A stretch of 64,000 nt of DNA from Plantibacter flavus (GCF_002024505.1 NZ_CP019402.1:496001-560000); one strand, 5' to 3'. Positions 23,735 to 32,776 are shown, counted from the stretch's first letter. Notes: generated by a model from the letters alone, not told the origin. A program made the numbers and translations.

Positions 23735-26700
23735 ATGAGACAACTGCGCCTCAAAACGGTCGTCGCGACCTCCGTCGCGGCCCTGATCCTGCCGCTCGTC
23801 GGTGCCTCCGGCGCCGCCGCAGCGGTGTCGCCGGGGACCGCCCCGACAGCGACCTCCCAGTCCAGCTTCCGAACCGCCCCCACGGCGCAGGAGGACCTGG
23901 ACGCCGCCGCGGCGGCGCTCTCGATCGCGAACGTCGACGACGTGCGCGGGAATCTGACCCTGCCCGGAGCACCCGAGGGGATCGACATCGCCTGGGCGTC
24001 GTCGGACACCACCGTGATCACCACCGACGGTGTCGTGACGCGGCCCGCCACGGACACCACCGTCACCCTGACCGCCACGCTGAGCCAGGGCGAGGCGACC
24101 GCGACGCGCGAGTTCACGGCGACCGTCCGCGCCGCGATCGCGACCCCCGACTACGAGGGCTACGCCTTCGCCTACTTCACCGGCAACTCGCTCGCCGGCG
24201 AGAACATCTACTTCGCCGCCAGTGAAGGCAACAACGCGCTCGACTGGAACGAACTCAACGCCGGACGCCCGGTCCTCACCTCGGACGAGGGTACGAAGGG
24301 GCTGCGCGACCCGTTCCTCATCCGCTCTCCCGAGGGCGACACCTTCTACCTCATCGCCACCGACCTCTCGATCGGCAGCGGCACGTCCTGGGGAGACTCC
24401 GTCCGCACGGGCAGCCACTACCTCGAGGTGTGGGAGTCCCACGACCTCGTGACCTGGTCCGACCAGCGGCACATCGAGGTCGCACCGGAGAACGCGGGCA
24501 ACACCTGGGCACCCGAGGCGTACTACGACGACACCATCGGCGCGTACGTGGTCTTCTGGGCTTCGTCGCTCTACGGCGCCGACGACCCGGACCACACCGG
24601 GAACAGCTACCACCGCATGATGTACGCGACCACCCGCGACTTCACGACGTTCAGCGAGCCGCAGGTCTGGCAGGACCAGGGTGTCTCGCGGATCGACTCG
24701 ACGGTGATCAAGTCGAGCGACACCTACTACCGCTTCACCAAGGACGAGGGCGCCGGTGGCACCGGGTGCGCCGACATCATCCAGGAGTCCTCCACGGACC
24801 TGCGGGCCACGCTCGAGTCCTGGACGGTGCTCGACACCTGCATCGGTCGCGACGCAGGCACCAGCGCGGTCGAGGGGCCGACGGCGTTCGCCGCCAACCC
24901 GGGCGACGTCAACGGTGACAAGTTCTACCTCTTCGTCGACGAGTACGGCGGGCGCGGCTACATCCCGCTCGAGACCGAGGACATCGCGAACCCGGACTGG
25001 CAGGTCGCGAAGGACTACGACCTTCCTGCGAGCCCGCGCCACGGCACGGTGCTCCCGGTCACGGCTGCAGAGCTGCAATTGCTCGAGGACAGCCTCGGCG
25101 GAGCACCCGAGCCGGTGCCCGCGAACGAGGACGGCGAGATCGTCCGCTACGACTTCGCCGGTTCCGCAGGCTCGACACTCAGCGACGTGTCCGGCAACGG
25201 CCTCGACGCGACGGTCGAAGGCGGTGCGACCTTCTCCGACGGTGCGCTGCAGCTCGACGGTGGCGACGATTACGTCAAGCTGCCGGACGACCTGCTCGCC
25301 GGGGTGACCGACGTCACGGTGGAGGCGGAGGTCTGGATCGACCCGACGCAGGCCAACCCGTACTTCATCTACGGGCTCGGCAACACCACCGGTGGCGCCG
25401 GCGACGGCTACCTGTTCAGCACCGGCAACGGGTACCGGACGAGTCTCGCGACCGGCAACTGGAGCACGGAGCAGACGGTGTCGCAGGGCAAGGACCTGAC
25501 GCGCGGTCGCTGGGCGAAGCTGACGTACACGTTGCAGGGCACCACGGCCACGATCTACCTCGACGGCATCGCCGTCGGCACCGGGACCGTGACGGCGGAT
25601 CCGGGCGACATCGGCGGCGGGTGGACGAGCGCCAATTACCTGGGCCGTTCGAACTACGACGCCGACAACCGGCTGAAGGGCGCGTTCCGCGAGTTCGCGA
25701 TCTACAACCGCGCCCTCTCGGCGGACGAGGTGCTCGCCGGCTCCGGGAACACCGCGGCACTGACCGACATCGGCCTCGAGGAGGACGTGTTGAAGACCGC
25801 CCCGATCGTCGACAACGACCGCCACGAGGTCGTCTTCCCGGTTCAGCCCGGAACGGACCGCACCGCCTTGAGCCCGACCTTCACGACCGCGGCCGGTGTC
25901 ACGGCGAGCCCCGCCTCGGGGACCGCCCTCGACCTCAGCAGCCCCGTGACCGTGACGTTGACGCCGACCTCGGGTGAGGCCGTGACGTGGACGATGCGGG
26001 CGGTCGAGATGAAGAGCCCGGTCATCCCCGGTCTCTACGCCGACCCGAACGTCTTCGTCTGGGGCGACACCTATTACATCTACGCGACCACCGACGGCTT
26101 CGCCGGTTGGGGTGGCAAGGAGTTCTACGTCTGGTCGTCGAAGGACCTCGTCGACTGGGAGCGTTCGGCGGAGCCGATCCTCACGCTCGACGGCGCGAAC
26201 GGGAACGTGCCGTGGGCGACCGGCAACGCCTGGGCGCCGACGATCGGCGAGAAGGACGGCACGTTCTTCTTCTACTTCAGTGGCCACAACCCCTTGGTCG
26301 ACCGGAAGACCATCGGCGTCGCCGTCGCGGACAGTCCGGCCGGTCCGTTCACGGCTCAGCCGAACGCGATGATCCTCAACGACGAAGCGGTGACCTCGGG
26401 ACAGGCGATCGACCCGGCCACGTTCACCGACCCGCAGACGGGGAAGAGCTACCTGTTCTGGGGCAACGGTTCGCCGGTGTACGCGGAGCTGTCGGACGAC
26501 ATGCTGTCGATCAAGGCCGACACGCTCAAGCGCATCGACGGCCTGACCGACTTCCGCGAGGGTGCCTTCGTCAACTATCGGGACGGGATCTACCACCTGA
26601 CGTACTCGATCGACGACACCGGTTCGGAGAACTATCGGGTCGGGTACGCGACGGCGACGAGTGTGGACGGCCCGTGGACGTACCGCGGTGTGATCCTGCA

Positions 26701-27346
26701 GAAGAAACCCGAACTCGGCATCCTCGCCACCGGTCACAGCTCGATCCTCAACGTGCCGGGCACCGACGACTGGTACATCGTCTACCACCGGTTCGCCATC
26801 CCGGGTGGTGACGGCCAGCACCGCGAGACGACGATCGACCGACTGACGTTCGACCCGGAGACGGGCCTCATGAACCCGGTCGTCCCGACCCTCGAGAGCG
26901 TCGGCCCGCAGCGGATCGCGGTTCCCGGTGCCGAGGGCACGCTGACGATCGACCGGCCGTCGGTGCGGGTGGGTGAGTCGTTCTCGGTGTCCGGGTCCGG
27001 CTTCGCCGCGGGGGAGCAGGTGCGGTTCACCCTGTTCTCCACCCCGACCGACCTCGGGACCGTCGTCGCAGACGCTTCGGGTGCGTTCGTGGCGACACTC
27101 ACGGTGCCCGCTTCCGTGGTGCCGGGAGCGCACACCCTCCAGGCGCTCGGCGCGGACTCGGGCATCACGGCCGAGGCGGCGCTGACCGTCCTGGCAGCGG
27201 ATGCCGCGGCTCCGGGCGCTGCGGGGTCCGGTCCTGGTGCGCTCTCGACCACCGGTGTCTCGGTCGTCGGATTCGTCGGCCTGGCCGGGCTGCTCCTGGC
27301 AGCCGGTGCGTGGCTGGTCGTCCGTCGCCGACGCGTCGCGTCGTAG
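23735..27346 (+). CDS. Wall-anchored double glycoside hydrolase family 43 protein
   Basis: A 1203-residue secreted multidomain enzyme. Order: signal peptide (residues 1-30); a bacterial Ig-like domain (about 50-130); a first GH43-type beta-propeller (about 138-455, with YAFAYFTGNS, GLRDPFLIRS, WAPEAYYDD); a LamG/concanavalin-like domain (about 470-670); an Ig-like linker; a second GH43 propeller (about 765-1050, with YADPNVFVWGDTYYIYATTD, NAWAPTIGEKDG, REGAFV); a C-terminal Ig-like domain; and LSTTG, a hydrophobic span and an Arg-rich tail as sorting signal. GH43 enzymes release arabinofuranose or xylose from plant polysaccharides. Its position behind a furanose transporter indicates that the products are imported. 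Ribosome site AGGAG. Confidence 0.9.
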   Translation: MRQLRLKTVVATSVAALILPLVGASGAAAAVSPGTAPTATSQSSFRTAPTAQEDLDAAAAALSIANVDDVRGNLTLPGAPEGIDIAWASSDTTVITTDGVVTRPATDTTVTLTATLSQGEATATREFTATVRAAIATPDYEGYAFAYFTGNSLAGENIYFAASEGNNALDWNELNAGRPVLTSDEGTKGLRDPFLIRSPEGDTFYLIATDLSIGSGTSWGDSVRTGSHYLEVWESHDLVTWSDQRHIEVAPENAGNTWAPEAYYDDTIGAYVVFWASSLYGADDPDHTGNSYHRMMYATTRDFTTFSEPQVWQDQGVSRIDSTVIKSSDTYYRFTKDEGAGGTGCADIIQESSTDLRATLESWTVLDTCIGRDAGTSAVEGPTAFAANPGDVNGDKFYLFVDEYGGRGYIPLETEDIANPDWQVAKDYDLPASPRHGTVLPVTAAELQLLEDSLGGAPEPVPANEDGEIVRYDFAGSAGSTLSDVSGNGLDATVEGGATFSDGALQLDGGDDYVKLPDDLLAGVTDVTVEAEVWIDPTQANPYFIYGLGNTTGGAGDGYLFSTGNGYRTSLATGNWSTEQTVSQGKDLTRGRWAKLTYTLQGTTATIYLDGIAVGTGTVTADPGDIGGGWTSANYLGRSNYDADNRLKGAFREFAIYNRALSADEVLAGSGNTAALTDIGLEEDVLKTAPIVDNDRHEVVFPVQPGTDRTALSPTFTTAAGVTASPASGTALDLSSPVTVTLTPTSGEAVTWTMRAVEMKSPVIPGLYADPNVFVWGDTYYIYATTDGFAGWGGKEFYVWSSKDLVDWERSAEPILTLDGANGNVPWATGNAWAPTIGEKDGTFFFYFSGHNPLVDRKTIGVAVADSPAGPFTAQPNAMILNDEAVTSGQAIDPATFTDPQTGKSYLFWGNGSPVYAELSDDMLSIKADTLKRIDGLTDFREGAFVNYRDGIYHLTYSIDDTGSENYRVGYATATSVDGPWTYRGVILQKKPELGILATGHSSILNVPGTDDWYIVYHRFAIPGGDGQHRETTIDRLTFDPETGLMNPVVPTLESVGPQRIAVPGAEGTLTIDRPSVRVGESFSVSGSGFAAGEQVRFTLFSTPTDLGTVVADASGAFVATLTVPASVVPGAHTLQALGADSGITAEAALTVLAADAAAPGAAGSGPGALSTTGVSVVGFVGLAGLLLAAGAWLVVRRRRVAS

Positions 27347-27363
27347 CCGGCGCCCGCCTGCAC

Positions 27364-27405
27364 CGATCCCGTCCGGGGTGACCATCGTCACCTCGGGCGG
27401 GATCG
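27364..27405. terminator. Bidirectional terminator hairpin
   Basis: A 19-bp stem (27364-27382 with 27387-27405, two G-U pairs in the plus-strand RNA) closes a CATC tetraloop. It stands between the GH43 gene and the convergent oxidoreductase gene. Confidence 0.8.
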
Positions 27406-27436
27406 CCGTCTGTCCGGTCGCGACGAACCGGGATGA

Positions 27437-28369
27437 TCATGCCGGCAGGACGATCACCTTGCCGGCGATCCGGCCGGCAGCGGCTTCGGCGTGGAGCGCG
27501 GGCAGTTCGGCGAGCGGGATCCGTCGCGTCACCTCGACCGTCAGCGATCCGTCGTCGACGAGCGACACGAGGGTCGACAGGCGGTCGCGGTTCGGCAGGA
27601 CGAAGACCGTCGCCGCGCGGACCTGCCGTGCCTCGTCTCCGGGCGTCGGCATCCACGCGGTGGTGCTCACCACCGCACCGCCGTCGTGGACGAGCCCGAC
27701 GAGCGCCTCGAACTGCTCGGGGTCGATCGGCGCGAGGTTGAGGAGGACGTCGACGGGTGCCGACACCGCACCGAGGAGGTCGGACGCCGTGTGGTCCACG
27801 ACCTCGTCCGCTCCGGCGGCCCGCACCGCCGCCTCACTCCGCGGGCTGGCCGTCGCGATGACGTGCACCCCGGCGCGCTTGGCGAGTCGGATCGCGTATT
27901 TGCCGACGACCCCGCCGGCGCCGACGATCAGGACGCGCTGACCCGACTCGAGGCCGCCGTCGTCGAACAGCGCCTGCCAGGCGGTCAGGGCGACCGAGGG
28001 GAGGGCGGCGGCGTCCGCGAGCGGGATGGTCGTCGGTGCTGCGACGACCGCCTCCGCCGGTGCGACGACGTACTCGGCCGCACCGCCGTCGAGCTCCATC
28101 GGGAGGAAGCCGATGACCGCGTCGCCGACGGAGAGTCCCTCGACACCCTCACCGAGCGCGTCGATCGTGCCCGACACGTCGTACCCGGGGACGTGGGGGA
28201 GCTGGACCGGGATCGGCAGGAACCCGGCTCGCATGCCGTTGTCGGCCGCGTTGAACGCCGACGCTGCGACGCGGACGCGTACCTGTCCGACGGCAGGAGT
28301 CGGCTGCTCGATGTCGCCGTAGTGGAGGACCTCGGGCCCTCCGACCTCGTGGAATTGGACTGCCTGCAT
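27437..28369 (-). CDS. NADP-dependent zinc-type alcohol dehydrogenase-like / quinone oxidoreductase
   Basis: A 310-residue medium-chain dehydrogenase/reductase of the quinone oxidoreductase class, without the catalytic or structural zinc cysteines. Visible: GroES-like N-terminal fold (VRVAASAFNAADNGMRAG, HVPGYDVSGTIDALG) and the nucleotide-binding loop VLIVGAGGVVGKYAIRLAKRAGV. It probably reduces quinones or reactive carbonyls. ATG 28369 follows an AGGAGAG site. Divergent from a MarR gene, with two palindromic operators between, so it is a likely target of that regulator. Confidence 0.9.
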   Translation of the reverse strand: MQAVQFHEVGGPEVLHYGDIEQPTPAVGQVRVRVAASAFNAADNGMRAGFLPIPVQLPHVPGYDVSGTIDALGEGVEGLSVGDAVIGFLPMELDGGAAEYVVAPAEAVVAAPTTIPLADAAALPSVALTAWQALFDDGGLESGQRVLIVGAGGVVGKYAIRLAKRAGVHVIATASPRSEAAVRAAGADEVVDHTASDLLGAVSAPVDVLLNLAPIDPEQFEALVGLVHDGGAVVSTTAWMPTPGDEARQVRAATVFVLPNRDRLSTLVSLVDDGSLTVEVTRRIPLAELPALHAEAAAGRIAGKVIVLPA

Positions 28370-28388
28370 GATGCTCTCCTTCGTCAAG

Positions 28389-28443
28389 TGCTTCGATTTT
28401 GAAGCAACTGGCACGACGATAACACTGCTTCGAACTCGAAGCA
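28389..28443. promoter_or_regulatory. Two MarR-type operators
   Basis: Site A (28389-28406) has arms TGCTTC/GAAGCA separated by 6 bases. Site B (28426-28443) has arms TGCTTCGA/TCGAAGCA separated by 2. Both are 18 bp long, share the same ends and are 37 bp apart centre to centre, lying in the gap between the divergent oxidoreductase and MarR genes. Confidence 0.85.
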
Positions 28444-28460
28444 ACACCTAGAATGGACGC

Positions 28461-28955
28461 ATGACCGAAACGCCTGCATCCCTCACTCCGACCGAGCTCG
28501 GCGCCTACTTCGCGTTCACCGAGGTGAGCAGCCTCCTGCGTCCGGCGGTCGAGCAGCAGCTCCGCGAGGCGGGGGAGTTGAGCTACGTCCAGTTCCAGTT
28601 GCTGGCGCGCCTCGGTGATGCGCCGGACGGTCACCTGCGCATGACGGATCTCGCGGATGGCGTGGTCTACAGCCGTAGCGGGCTCACCTACCAGGCGCAG
28701 TTGCTCGAACAGCGGGGACTCATCACCCGCTCGCCGTCACCGGACGACGAACGCAGCACGGTCGTCGCGATCACGACGGCCGGCCGGGACGTGCTCGCCA
28801 CGGTGTTCCCCGGCCACATCCAGGCCGTCAGGGACCTGCTGTTCGCGCCCCTCGGCGGCGACGACGTCAGCGAGCTCGCCCGCATCCTCGGGCGGGTCAG
28901 CGAGCACCTCCGGGCGGCTCCGCCACGCTCGGCGGGTCGCCGTCGGAAGGCGTGA
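28461..28955 (+). CDS. MarR family transcriptional regulator
   Basis: A 164-residue winged-helix regulator. The DNA-binding core is LRMTDLADGVVYSRSGLTYQAQLLEQRGLITRSPSPDDERSTVVAITTAGR, ending with the typical wing motif DERST. N- and C-terminal helices form the dimer interface. No Cys sits in the usual redox-sensing position near the N-terminus, so a small-molecule ligand is more likely than oxidation sensing. It is expected to repress itself and the divergent oxidoreductase through the two palindromes upstream. Confidence 0.93.
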   Translation: MTETPASLTPTELGAYFAFTEVSSLLRPAVEQQLREAGELSYVQFQLLARLGDAPDGHLRMTDLADGVVYSRSGLTYQAQLLEQRGLITRSPSPDDERSTVVAITTAGRDVLATVFPGHIQAVRDLLFAPLGGDDVSELARILGRVSEHLRAAPPRSAGRRRKA

Positions 28956-29006
28956 TCGCCAGGATCTGGGAAACTCGAAGCTGTTCCTCCTCGGAAGGAT
29001 TCGGCA

Positions 29007-29381
29007 ATGGCAGCTCCAGAGCGTGAAGTCGGGCCGACCGCGCGCAATCCGATGGTCGTCGCGGGTGGCCTGGCGCTCGTCGCGGCGGCCGCAGTGCTCG
29101 TGTTGCAGATCGCCCTTCGACCCCTCGTGACGGATCTTGCGATGCAGGTGTTCGGGACCCTTGATCTGGATGCCCCCGGAGCGGCTGCGCGCGACCGGGT
29201 CATGACCTTGGCCCTCGTGCTCTTCACTGCGTTGACGACAGGCAAGAACGCCCTCGCGGGCGCTCGTTCACGCGAGGGTGTCCGTTGGAGGACGTCGGTG
29301 TGGCTGCCGGTCGCGGGATACACGTTCGCCGGAGTGTTGACGTGGGTGTTCTCGGTCACCCGAGGCTTCAGTCTGTCTTGA
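29007..29381 (+). CDS. Small membrane protein, three predicted spans
   Basis: A 124-residue protein of unknown function. Hydrophobic segments are at about residues 15-40 (MVVAGGLALVAAAAVLVLQI), 66-82 (VMTLALVLFTALTTG) and 98-118 (VWLPVAGYTFAGVLTWVFSV). The ribosome site GGAAGG lies about 10 bases upstream. It follows the MarR gene by 51 bases and may be read from the same promoter, but no functional link is apparent. Confidence 0.7.
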   Translation: MAAPEREVGPTARNPMVVAGGLALVAAAAVLVLQIALRPLVTDLAMQVFGTLDLDAPGAAARDRVMTLALVLFTALTTGKNALAGARSREGVRWRTSVWLPVAGYTFAGVLTWVFSVTRGFSLS

Positions 29382-29410
29382 GCGCAGGGCGTCAGGAGCC
29401 GGGGGTGTCC

Positions 29411-29785
29411 TCAGCGGCGGGCTTCGAGGAGTGACACGAACTCGTCCGCCATCGCGAGTTGCTGCTGCAGCTTGGTGCGACGCTCGGCCGCGTCGGTGAT
29501 GAAGCCGTCGAGGATCGCGCGAGTGTCGTCGTCGGGTGCGGTGTCCATGGCGTCGATCACCCGGAGGAGCTCTGCCATCTCCTCGAGGGAGAAGCCGAGT
29601 GGTTTCATGCGCCGGATGAGGATGAGGCGGTCGTAGTCATCCTGCGTGTACAAGCGGAAGCCGCCCTCGGTGCGCGCTGAGGCCGAGACCAGGCCGACGT
29701 CGTCGTAGTGCCGCAGCGTGCGGAGCGAGAGTCCGGTGCGCTCGGCCAGTTCGCCGATGTGCATGGTGGTCGGTTCGCTCGTCAC
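29411..29785 (-). CDS. MerR family transcriptional regulator
   Basis: A 124-residue MerR-type regulator: winged-helix MHIGELAERTGLSLRTLRHYDDVGLVSAS, then RLILIRRMKPLGFSLEEMAELLRV and a C-terminal coiled coil. No effector-binding cysteines are seen. GTG 29785 has GAGG upstream; ATG 29764 is an alternative. It is divergent from the SulP remnant, and in intact loci such a MerR gene may control the transporter. The shared upstream region (CTTCACATCAACCCTTACAG) may be what is left of that promoter. Confidence 0.9.
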   Translation of the reverse strand: MTSEPTTMHIGELAERTGLSLRTLRHYDDVGLVSASARTEGGFRLYTQDDYDRLILIRRMKPLGFSLEEMAELLRVIDAMDTAPDDDTRAILDGFITDAAERRTKLQQQLAMADEFVSLLEARR

Positions 29786-29814
29786 GGTCGCCTCACTTCA
29801 CATCAACCCTTACA

Positions 29815-30705
29815 GGCGAACTGCCGCGCAGCCTGCCGACCCTGTTCATCCCGAACGTGCCGTTCACGCTGGAGACGTTCGCGATCATCGCGCCGTACGC
29901 GGCCGCGATGGCGTTGGTCGGGCTCCTCGAGTCGCTCATGACGGCCAAGCTCGTCGACGATGTCACCGACACCCCGTCGGGCAAGACCCGCGAGTCTCTG
30001 GGCCAGGGGATCGCGAACGTGCTCTCGGGGTTCTTCGGTGGCATGGGTGGCTGCGCGATGATCGGCCAGACCATGATCAACGTGAAGGCCTCGGGCGCGC
30101 GAACGCGGATCTCGACCTTCCTCGCCGGGGTGTTCCTGCTGGTCCTGGTCGTCGCGCTGGGCGACGTGGTCGCGGTGATCCCCATGGCCGCGCTCGTCGC
30201 GGTGATGATCATGGTGTCCGTCGCGACCTTCGACTGGCACAGTGTCAACCCGAGGACCCTGCGCGCCATGCCCCTCGGTGAGACGGTCGTCATGGTGGCC
30301 ACGGTCGTCGTGGTGGTCCTGACGCACAACCTCGCGATCGGTGTCGTCATCGGTGTGATCGCCGCGATGGTCGTGTTCGCAAGGCGGGTCGCCCACCTCG
30401 CCACCGTCGAACGCACGGTCGACCTGTCCGCAGCGACGCCCACCGCCCGGTACACCGTGACCGGGGAGCTGTTCTTCGCCTCCAGCAACGACCTCACGAC
30501 GCAGTTCGCCTACGCCGACGACCCGGAGCGGATCGTCATCGACCTCTCGCAGTCGCACGTCTGGGACGCGTCGACCGTCGCCGCCCTCGACGCGATCACC
30601 ACGAAGTACGAGCGTCGCGGGAAGCGGGTCGTCATCGAGGGGATGAACGACGCGAGCACGCGGATCCACGCCCGGCTGGCAGGCAAGCTGACCGGCGGTC
30701 ACTGA
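29815..30705 (+). pseudogene. SulP family anion transporter, N-terminal half missing
   Basis: The coding sequence resumes in the middle of a SulP transporter: the segment ELPRSLPTLFIPNVPFTLE and the following AMALVGLLESLMTAKLVDD belong to the family's middle region. About six further membrane segments follow, then a C-terminal STAS domain (YTVTGELFFASSNDL, IVIDLSQSHVWDASTVAAL). SulP proteins are about 480-560 residues; about 200 N-terminal residues, including the first spans, are absent. A GTG at 29857 could start a 282-residue product, but it would lack half the transport core. The simplest view is an internal deletion fusing a promoter region to mid-gene. Confidence 0.75.
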
Positions 30706-30714
30706 CCGCCGGTC
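30690..30714. terminator. Bidirectional terminator hairpin
   Basis: GACCGGCGGTC and GACCGCCGGTC form a perfect 11-bp stem with a 3-base loop. It overlaps the stop codon of the SulP remnant and lies 21 bases from the end of the convergent terD gene. Confidence 0.75.
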
Positions 30715-30735
30715 GCGCCGGCTCCTGCGTCCGGC

Positions 30736-31314
30736 TCAGTCGAGCGGGACGCCGAAGTCGCCCGCGATGCCGGCCAGGCCGGTGGTGTAGCCCTGGCCGA
30801 CGGCACGGAACTTCCACTCCGAGTTGTACCGGTAGATCTCGGCGAACAGCATCGCCGTCTCCTGGGAGGCGTCCTCGGTGAGGTCGTAGCGGACGATCTC
30901 CTGCTGATCCTGGTCCATGACCCGGCAGAAGGCGTCGCGGACCTGGCCGAAGTTCTGGCGGCGGTTGTCGGCGTCGTGGATCGAGACCGCGATGACGATG
31001 CGCGAGACGTCGGGCTCCACAGCGCGGAGGTCGATCGTGATCTGCTCGTCGTCGCCGTCACCCTCGCCGGTGCGGTTGTCGCCCTGGTGCACGACCGAGC
31101 CGTCGGGCGTCGACATCTGGTTGTAGAAGATGAAGTCCGCAGGGGTTCGGATCTTGCCGTTCTCGGCGACGAGGATGGCGGAGGCGTCGAGGTCGAACGC
31201 GACGCCGACGGTGGTGCGCGGGTCCCACCCGAGACCGACCGTGGCGATGGTCAGCCCTGGGCTGGTCTTCGTGAGCGAGAGGTTGTTGCCTTTGGAGAGG
31301 CTGAGGCCTGCCAT
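30736..31314 (-). CDS. terD: TerD family protein (calcium-binding stress protein)
   Basis: A 192-residue TerD-domain protein with typical segments: MAGLSLSKGNNLSLTK, VGLGWDPRTT, FDLDASAILV, DFIFYNQMSTPDGSVVHQGDNRTGEGDGDDEQI and YRYNSEWKFRAVGQGY. The acidic GDGDDE stretch and the conserved FDLDAS form the Ca2+-binding sites known in the family. TerD proteins occur in tellurite-resistance and general stress clusters. Here it stands alone, and the TerC-type gene is 15 kb away under a Mn riboswitch. The start ATG has GAAGGAA upstream. Confidence 0.95.
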   Translation of the reverse strand: MAGLSLSKGNNLSLTKTSPGLTIATVGLGWDPRTTVGVAFDLDASAILVAENGKIRTPADFIFYNQMSTPDGSVVHQGDNRTGEGDGDDEQITIDLRAVEPDVSRIVIAVSIHDADNRRQNFGQVRDAFCRVMDQDQQEIVRYDLTEDASQETAMLFAEIYRYNSEWKFRAVGQGYTTGLAGIAGDFGVPLD

Positions 31315-31640
31315 GGGTGTGTTCCTTCGAGAGTGCTCGGTGATGTTCGAACCTCCATCCTGCCCTGTTCCGGCTGAGTTTGGAGTGGGTTGTGGAGGAT
31401 CCGTCAGTCCCCTCGGCCGCAGCGGTGATCGGTGGCGAGCGTCGCGTTCTCGATCGTCCGCTGCTGCGCTCGTACGGGATCGTCATCCGCTACCTCAACC
31501 GCGTCGGTCTCGGAGCTCGCGATCCGTTCGCGTGCCCGCTCGTCGCCGAGCTCCGCATACACTGAGCCACCTCACCGACCGCCAGCAAGCGCTAGCTCGC
31601 AGTCGGAAGCCGCCCGGTCGGTTCGGGTACGCTCTGCCGG
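31315..31640. other. Intergenic region of 326 bp without a supported gene
   Basis: Gap between the divergent terD and phosphatase genes. A 61-codon open frame (31380-31565, plus strand) begins with TTG, lacks a ribosome site and resembles no known protein. No clear palindrome or strong promoter was recognised. It should hold the promoters of both flanking genes. Confidence 0.6.
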
Positions 31641-32360
31641 ATGCGGAATCTGGACTGGGACGGCCTGCGCAACCTCAGGGATCTCGGCGGTCTGCCGACC
31701 GCGCTGTCGTCCACCGACCTGACGGCGCGCGGGCGGATCGCGCGGGGTCCCCGACGCGAGCTGCTCACCGCTGCAGGGTGGGACGCCGCGATGCGATGGG
31801 GGCTGCGGTCCGTGGTCGATCTCCGCAGCGCTGATGAGACCGGAGCGCGCGAAAGCGACCCGGGTGTCCGTCCTCCAGCCGAGCTGGTGATCACGCTCGC
31901 GCCGACCGAGGATCAGACCGATCCGGAGTTCCGCGCGGTGTGCCTGCCGATCCTCGACTCCCCGGAGTACTGGCCGCACAATGTGCGTATCCTGCCGGAG
32001 CTCGTCCGCGGTGCGCTCGAAGCGGTCGCATCATCCGAACCCGGGATCCTGGTGCACTGCGCAGCCGGCAGGGACCGCACCGGCATGATCAGCGCGCTGC
32101 TGCTCGCCAACGTCGGCGTCCCCGATGAGGCCATCGTCGACGACTACGCGGCATCGGTGCGTGCCATGGCCGGAACGGCGCCCCACGGCGGCCCGACCCA
32201 CGACCGCCAGGCGTCGTGGACGTCGGAGCAGGTCGACGCCTTCCTCGACGACGTGACGCCGCACGTGCGAGCCTTCGTCGCCGACGCGGACGGGGTCTTC
32301 GACGCCCTGGCTCTCGACGAGGCGGCTCGGGCCGGACTGCGTCGGCTCCTCCTGCCGTGA
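31641..32360 (+). CDS. Tyrosine-protein phosphatase family protein
   Basis: A 239-residue protein of the Y_phosphatase3/MptpB-like family. The N-terminal NLRDLGGLPT and central SVVDLRSADE precede the P-loop HCAAGRDRTGM (CX5R; nucleophile Cys near residue 140), which has the extra Asp in CAAGRDR typical of atypical, phosphoinositide-active bacterial phosphatases. Substrate unknown. The protein lacks a signal peptide and is not in an obvious operon. Confidence 0.92.
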   Translation: MRNLDWDGLRNLRDLGGLPTALSSTDLTARGRIARGPRRELLTAAGWDAAMRWGLRSVVDLRSADETGARESDPGVRPPAELVITLAPTEDQTDPEFRAVCLPILDSPEYWPHNVRILPELVRGALEAVASSEPGILVHCAAGRDRTGMISALLLANVGVPDEAIVDDYAASVRAMAGTAPHGGPTHDRQASWTSEQVDAFLDDVTPHVRAFVADADGVFDALALDEAARAGLRRLLLP

Positions 32361-32461
32361 CCGAGCTCCGGCTGGCGCAGAGGCCGTCCTGCTAGGGTCC
32401 TGGCTGATCGTCATCCGATCCCGGCAGTCGACATCCCCATCGGAACAGGAACCCAATTCTC

Positions 32462-32632
32462 GTGCAGAAGTTCGCCGTCGTCATCGTCGTCCTCCTCGTC
32501 CTCTGGGCGGTTCTCTCGATCGTCGGGTTCGTGTTGAAGGGCTTGTTCTGGCTCGGGATCATCGGCCTCGTCCTCATCGTGGGGACGATCGCGTTCGGAG
32601 CCGTCCAGCGCTCGCTGAACGACCGGCGCTAG
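32462..32632 (+). CDS. Small two-span membrane protein (56 aa)
   Basis: Starts at GTG 32462 with AGGA about 9 bases upstream. Nearly the whole product is hydrophobic: FAVVIVVLLVLWAVLSIVGF, then LKGLFWLGIIGLVLIVGTIAFGAV, ending in the basic SLNDRR. Short proteins of this shape are common and uncharacterised in Microbacteriaceae. It follows the phosphatase gene by 101 bases on the same strand. Confidence 0.7.
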   Translation: MQKFAVVIVVLLVLWAVLSIVGFVLKGLFWLGIIGLVLIVGTIAFGAVQRSLNDRR

Positions 32633-32776
32633 GCCGGTACGCGCCAGCAGCGCGTCTGCGTAGACGGCTCCGCAGTGCTGGTCATCCCGGAGACCGGCCT
32701 TGCCTCTGGCTCGGGCGCCAGTGCTGCAATGATGTGCGGTGGTGGCCGACAGCTCGGAACAGGAGGACACGCAACA

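Noticed and set aside
23591..27391. A 1266-codon open frame antisense to the GH43 gene
   Set aside because: It is a by-product of high-GC codon bias: composition is Arg/Val/Gly/Asp-rich without domain-like patterns, and the plus-strand frame has a signal peptide, recognisable domains and a sorting signal.
14735..31314. TerC-type and TerD genes as a tellurite-resistance cluster
   Set aside because: They are 15 kb apart, separately controlled, and the TerC-family gene has a manganese riboswitch.
31380..31565. Possible 61-residue protein between terD and the phosphatase gene
   Set aside because: TTG start, no ribosome site, no recognisable features.
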